Source of the DNA: Treponema sp. UBA7590
GTDB lineage: Bacteria; Spirochaetota; Spirochaetia; Treponematales; Treponemataceae
DNA: 15,438 nucleotides
Assembly: GCA_002478955.1 (NCBI GenBank)
Contig: DLKK01000003.1
Location: forward strand, 18,127-33,564
Direction of reading: 5' to 3'
The stretch's first letter is position 1. Each line of letters opens with the position of its first letter. A model generated the notes under the pieces. That model had not been told where the DNA came from and did not search any database. It worked only from the letters and a program-made list of their open reading frames with translations. This document shows positions 13,121 to 15,438 of this stretch, one piece after another. The translations under genes and the position numbers were made by a program.

Positions 13121-15178
13121 ATGTCTGGTTTTTATGATTTTTATGATGTGGTTGTAGTTGGCGCAGGTCACGCCGGAATCGAAGCTTGTCTGGCAGCGGC
13201 CAGAATGGGGCTGAAAACGCTTGTTGTAACTCAATCACCGGACGCAATCGGGCGCATGAGCTGTAATCCTTCTATCGGCGGAATCGCAAAAGGCAATATT
13301 GTCCGTGAAATTGATGCGCTCGGCGGTGAAATGGGAAAACTGATTGACCGCTCAATGATTCAGTTCAGGATGTTGAACAAAAGCCGTGGGCCGGCAGTTC
13401 AGGCACCTAGAAGCCAGGCTGATAAAATCACTTATTCCCAGATTGCGCGCAAAACTTTGGAATCCACACCGAATCTTTTTACGTTGATGGACACGGTTAT
13501 CGATATTCTTACGGTGGAAAGCTCTACGGAAATGCCGCCGGATTCTGACAGTTCCGCTGAAATCGGGACTATTCCAGGTGAAAAACGCGGAAATCTGGAA
13601 AAAAATGGCGTGGGTGGAAAAAGACTGAAAGTCACAGGAATTGTGACTGAGCGAGGGCGAGTCATTCCTTGTCGTTCAGTTGTTCTTACAACAGGAACTT
13701 TTTTGGGCGGCAGAATTTTTATCGGTGAATATGATGCGCCTTGCGGAAGAATCGGTGAACCGGCCGCATACGGACTCACGGAAAGTCTGCACAAACTTGG
13801 TTTTACAACAGGAAGGCTAAAAACTGGAACTCCGCCAAGAATCTTAAAGTCCACAATTGATTTTTCCAAGCTTGAAATAAACAATGGTGATGACGAGATT
13901 ATTCCTTTCAGCTTTGATGACGAAAAAGTCGAGCGCCCGCTTGTTCCTTGCCACATTGTCTACACAAACAATGAGACACATAAAATCATCCGCGAAAATA
14001 TCGGAAGAAGTCCGCTTTACAGTGGAAAAATAAGCGGTGTCGGTCCCCGCTACTGCCCAAGCATTGAAGACAAGGTAATGCGTTTTGCCGAGCGCGAGCG
14101 CCACCAGATTTTTGTTGAGCCGGAAGGTCTTGAAACTGACGAAATGTACATGAACGGACTTTCATCTTCTTTGCCTGAATGTGTGCAGGACGCTTTTATG
14201 CGCACAATGCCAGGCTTTGAGCATGCAGTTCAGAGCAGACCAGGATATGCTGTTGAATATGATTATGTTGAGCCGACACAGCTTTACCCTTCTCTTGAAA
14301 CAAAACGAGTTTCTGGACTTTTTGACGCAGGACAGATAAATGGAACTTCCGGCTATGAGGAAGCGGCCTGCCAGGGAATTATCGCCGGAATCAACGCCGG
14401 ACTGTATTCCCGCGCGCACAAAACTTTCTGCGGACCTCTTTGCGAAATCCCGCACAACCTGAATGGAACTCCAATCAGCATGGAACCGGGCGCATTCTGC
14501 ACAAAAGCAGTCCTTAATGCCGCAGAACAAAAACGTTTTTATGAAATCAGCGAAAAAATCAATGCACGGCTCAATGATTTTGAAAATCAAAGCCAAAAAC
14601 AAGCCGGTTTTGAGCATTTTTACGACATCCCGGAATGGAAGCCTCTTGTGCTTGGCCGCGATGAAGCGTATATCGGCGTTCTGATTGATGATTTGGTAAC
14701 GCTTGGTACAAAAGAACCGTACAGAATGTTCACAGCGCGCGCAGAATACCGCCTTAAACTTAGACACGACACCGCCGATCAAAGGCTTACAAAATACGCT
14801 TTTGAGGCAGGTCTTAAAACAAAAGCCCAACTTGAAAAAATTGAGGCAAAATACGCACAGATAGACGAGATTGTATCACTTCTTTTAAAAAAGCCGCAGA
14901 CAGAAAATCCTGGCTACCCGGAAAAAATCTGGAATGAAGCACAGATTGAATTCAAGTACAAATATTACATTGAAAAACAGGACAAGCGGATTGAAAAAAT
15001 GCACAAGATGGAGAATGTAAAGATTCCTGCAAACTTTGATTACGGCGCAATTCCTTCGTTAAGCGCAGAAAGCCGTAACAAGCTAGAAAAAGTGCGTCCG
15101 CTTACACTTGGACAGGCAGAACGAATCAGTGGAATACGAAATTCGGATATCATGCTGTTAATGGTCTATTTGCGTTAG
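13121..15178 (+). CDS. mnmG: tRNA uridine-5-carboxymethylaminomethyl modification enzyme MnmG (GidA)
   Basis: FAD-dependent partner of MnmE (the MnmEG complex) that installs carboxymethylaminomethyl groups at the wobble uridine of certain tRNAs in the cytoplasm. Seen: the dinucleotide-binding loop VVGAGHAGIEA (12-22), CNPSIGGIAKG (48-58), RMLNKSRGPAVQAPR-type region (83-97), LTTGTFLGGRIFIG (189-202), RLKTGTPPR and GLFDAGQINGTSGYEEAA, all family hallmarks. At 685 residues it is about 55 longer than the usual 620-630. Part of the excess is a low-complexity insert at about 135-167 (ESSTEMPPDSDSSAEIG and onward). The C-terminus, ISGIRNSDIMLLMVYLR, ends abruptly compared with E. coli. Its last codons and stop lie in the first copy of a 75-bp tandem repeat. 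No Shine-Dalgarno is seen; the start is fixed by homology. It is not next to mnmE or rsmG here. Confidence 0.96.
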   Translation: MSGFYDFYDVVVVGAGHAGIEACLAAARMGLKTLVVTQSPDAIGRMSCNPSIGGIAKGNIVREIDALGGEMGKLIDRSMIQFRMLNKSRGPAVQAPRSQADKITYSQIARKTLESTPNLFTLMDTVIDILTVESSTEMPPDSDSSAEIGTIPGEKRGNLEKNGVGGKRLKVTGIVTERGRVIPCRSVVLTTGTFLGGRIFIGEYDAPCGRIGEPAAYGLTESLHKLGFTTGRLKTGTPPRILKSTIDFSKLEINNGDDEIIPFSFDDEKVERPLVPCHIVYTNNETHKIIRENIGRSPLYSGKISGVGPRYCPSIEDKVMRFAERERHQIFVEPEGLETDEMYMNGLSSSLPECVQDAFMRTMPGFEHAVQSRPGYAVEYDYVEPTQLYPSLETKRVSGLFDAGQINGTSGYEEAACQGIIAGINAGLYSRAHKTFCGPLCEIPHNLNGTPISMEPGAFCTKAVLNAAEQKRFYEISEKINARLNDFENQSQKQAGFEHFYDIPEWKPLVLGRDEAYIGVLIDDLVTLGTKEPYRMFTARAEYRLKLRHDTADQRLTKYAFEAGLKTKAQLEKIEAKYAQIDEIVSLLLKKPQTENPGYPEKIWNEAQIEFKYKYYIEKQDKRIEKMHKMENVKIPANFDYGAIPSLSAESRNKLEKVRPLTLGQAERISGIRNSDIMLLMVYLR

Positions 15179-15332
15179 CAAAGCTAAACGCAAATATTCG
15201 ATTCATCAAAAAGCTGTGCCACCGCTCGCTTTACTCAGGTCTATTTGCGTTAGCAAAGCTAAACGCAAATATCCGATTCATCAAAAAGCTGTGCCACTGC
15301 TCGCTTTACTCAGGTCTATTTGCGTTAGCAAA
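15163..15332. repeat. 75-bp tandem repeat, 2.3 copies, overlapping the mnmG stop
   Basis: Copies begin GGTCTATTTGCGTTAGC at 15163, 15238 and 15313. The first two are complete and differ at only two positions that I can see (ATTCG/ATCCG and CACCGC/CACTGC). The third stops matching after about 20 bases. Each full copy contains a near-perfect hairpin, ATTTGCGTTAGC (15168-15179 in copy one), loop AAA, then GCTAAACGCAAAT. The mnmG stop TAG (15176-15178) sits inside the first stem. No T-run follows, so these are not classic terminators. Confidence 0.85.
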
Positions 15333-15400
15333 AATGTCGAGTTTTATAAATTTAGTATAAAAATTGAATCAGCTACCAGAAAAAGCGCGTCAATTCGCTA

Positions 15401-15418
15401 GATAGCAAAGCTATCTTT
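15401..15418. repeat. Short palindrome related to the 75-bp repeat core
   Basis: GATAGC-AAA-GCTATC is a perfect six-base-pair hairpin with the same TAGCAAAGCTA core as the hairpins in the 75-bp repeat, in otherwise unrelated flanking sequence. The region from 15333 to the window end contains no gene I can support. Confidence 0.5.
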
Positions 15419-15438
15419 GCGGAGCGTAACAAGGTATC

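Noticed and set aside
14162..14830. 222-codon open frame antisense to mnmG
   Set aside because: It lies wholly within the well-conserved mnmG gene, has no signals, and its composition is that of a shadow frame. The same holds for the minus-strand frame at 13432-13956.

Overview
The window (about 15.4 kb, AT-rich, roughly 35-40% G+C by eye) looks like chromosome from a spirochaete, most likely a Treponema relative. This is inferred from gene families recalled from memory, not from a database search: a 'long' phosphofructokinase of the Borrelia/Treponema type, a LemA lipoprotein followed by two TPM-domain proteins, a CsgG/LPP20-type envelope pair, DUF4143 ATPases, and many proteins with Sec or lipoprotein signals.

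Layout. (1) 63-803: deoC, deoxyribose-phosphate aldolase (+). (2) 3144-806: a minus-strand pair, 6-phosphofructokinase and a metallo-beta-lactamase-fold hydrolase, joined by a TAATG stop/start overlap and converging on deoC with only 2 bp between stops. (3) 3145-3513: an intergenic region with two candidate promoters and a long imperfect inverted repeat. (4) 3514-5650: lemA, a membrane TPM protein and a secreted TPM protein with a Gly-rich tail, a tight operon. (5) 5718-8280: a secreted LPP20-like protein and a secreted CsgG-like protein, ending in a clear intrinsic terminator at 8300-8352. (6) 8356-12871: an accessory-looking stretch. It holds an intact DUF4143/AAA_14 ATPase (-), a back-to-back divergent promoter pair, a small secreted protein, a lipoprotein gene put out of frame by one base in a poly-A tract, an array of 22-bp degenerate repeats, and a second DUF4143 ATPase that is a pseudogene (P-loop missing, two in-frame TAA codons). 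(7) 13121-15178: mnmG (gidA), tRNA wobble-uridine modification, whose stop codon lies inside the first copy of a 75-bp tandem repeat that fills the start of the final intergenic region.

How the genes work together. deoC (deoxynucleoside catabolism, yielding glyceraldehyde 3-phosphate) and phosphofructokinase both feed glycolysis, but they are on opposite strands and not one operon. Regions 4 and 5 are two separate envelope modules. The accessory stretch has no obvious metabolic role. Its distinctive signals are short direct-repeat arrays next to both DUF4143 ATPase genes and a shared 14-bp promoter block in front of the two small secreted/lipoprotein genes. No tRNA, rRNA, CRISPR array, transposase or phage gene was recognised.
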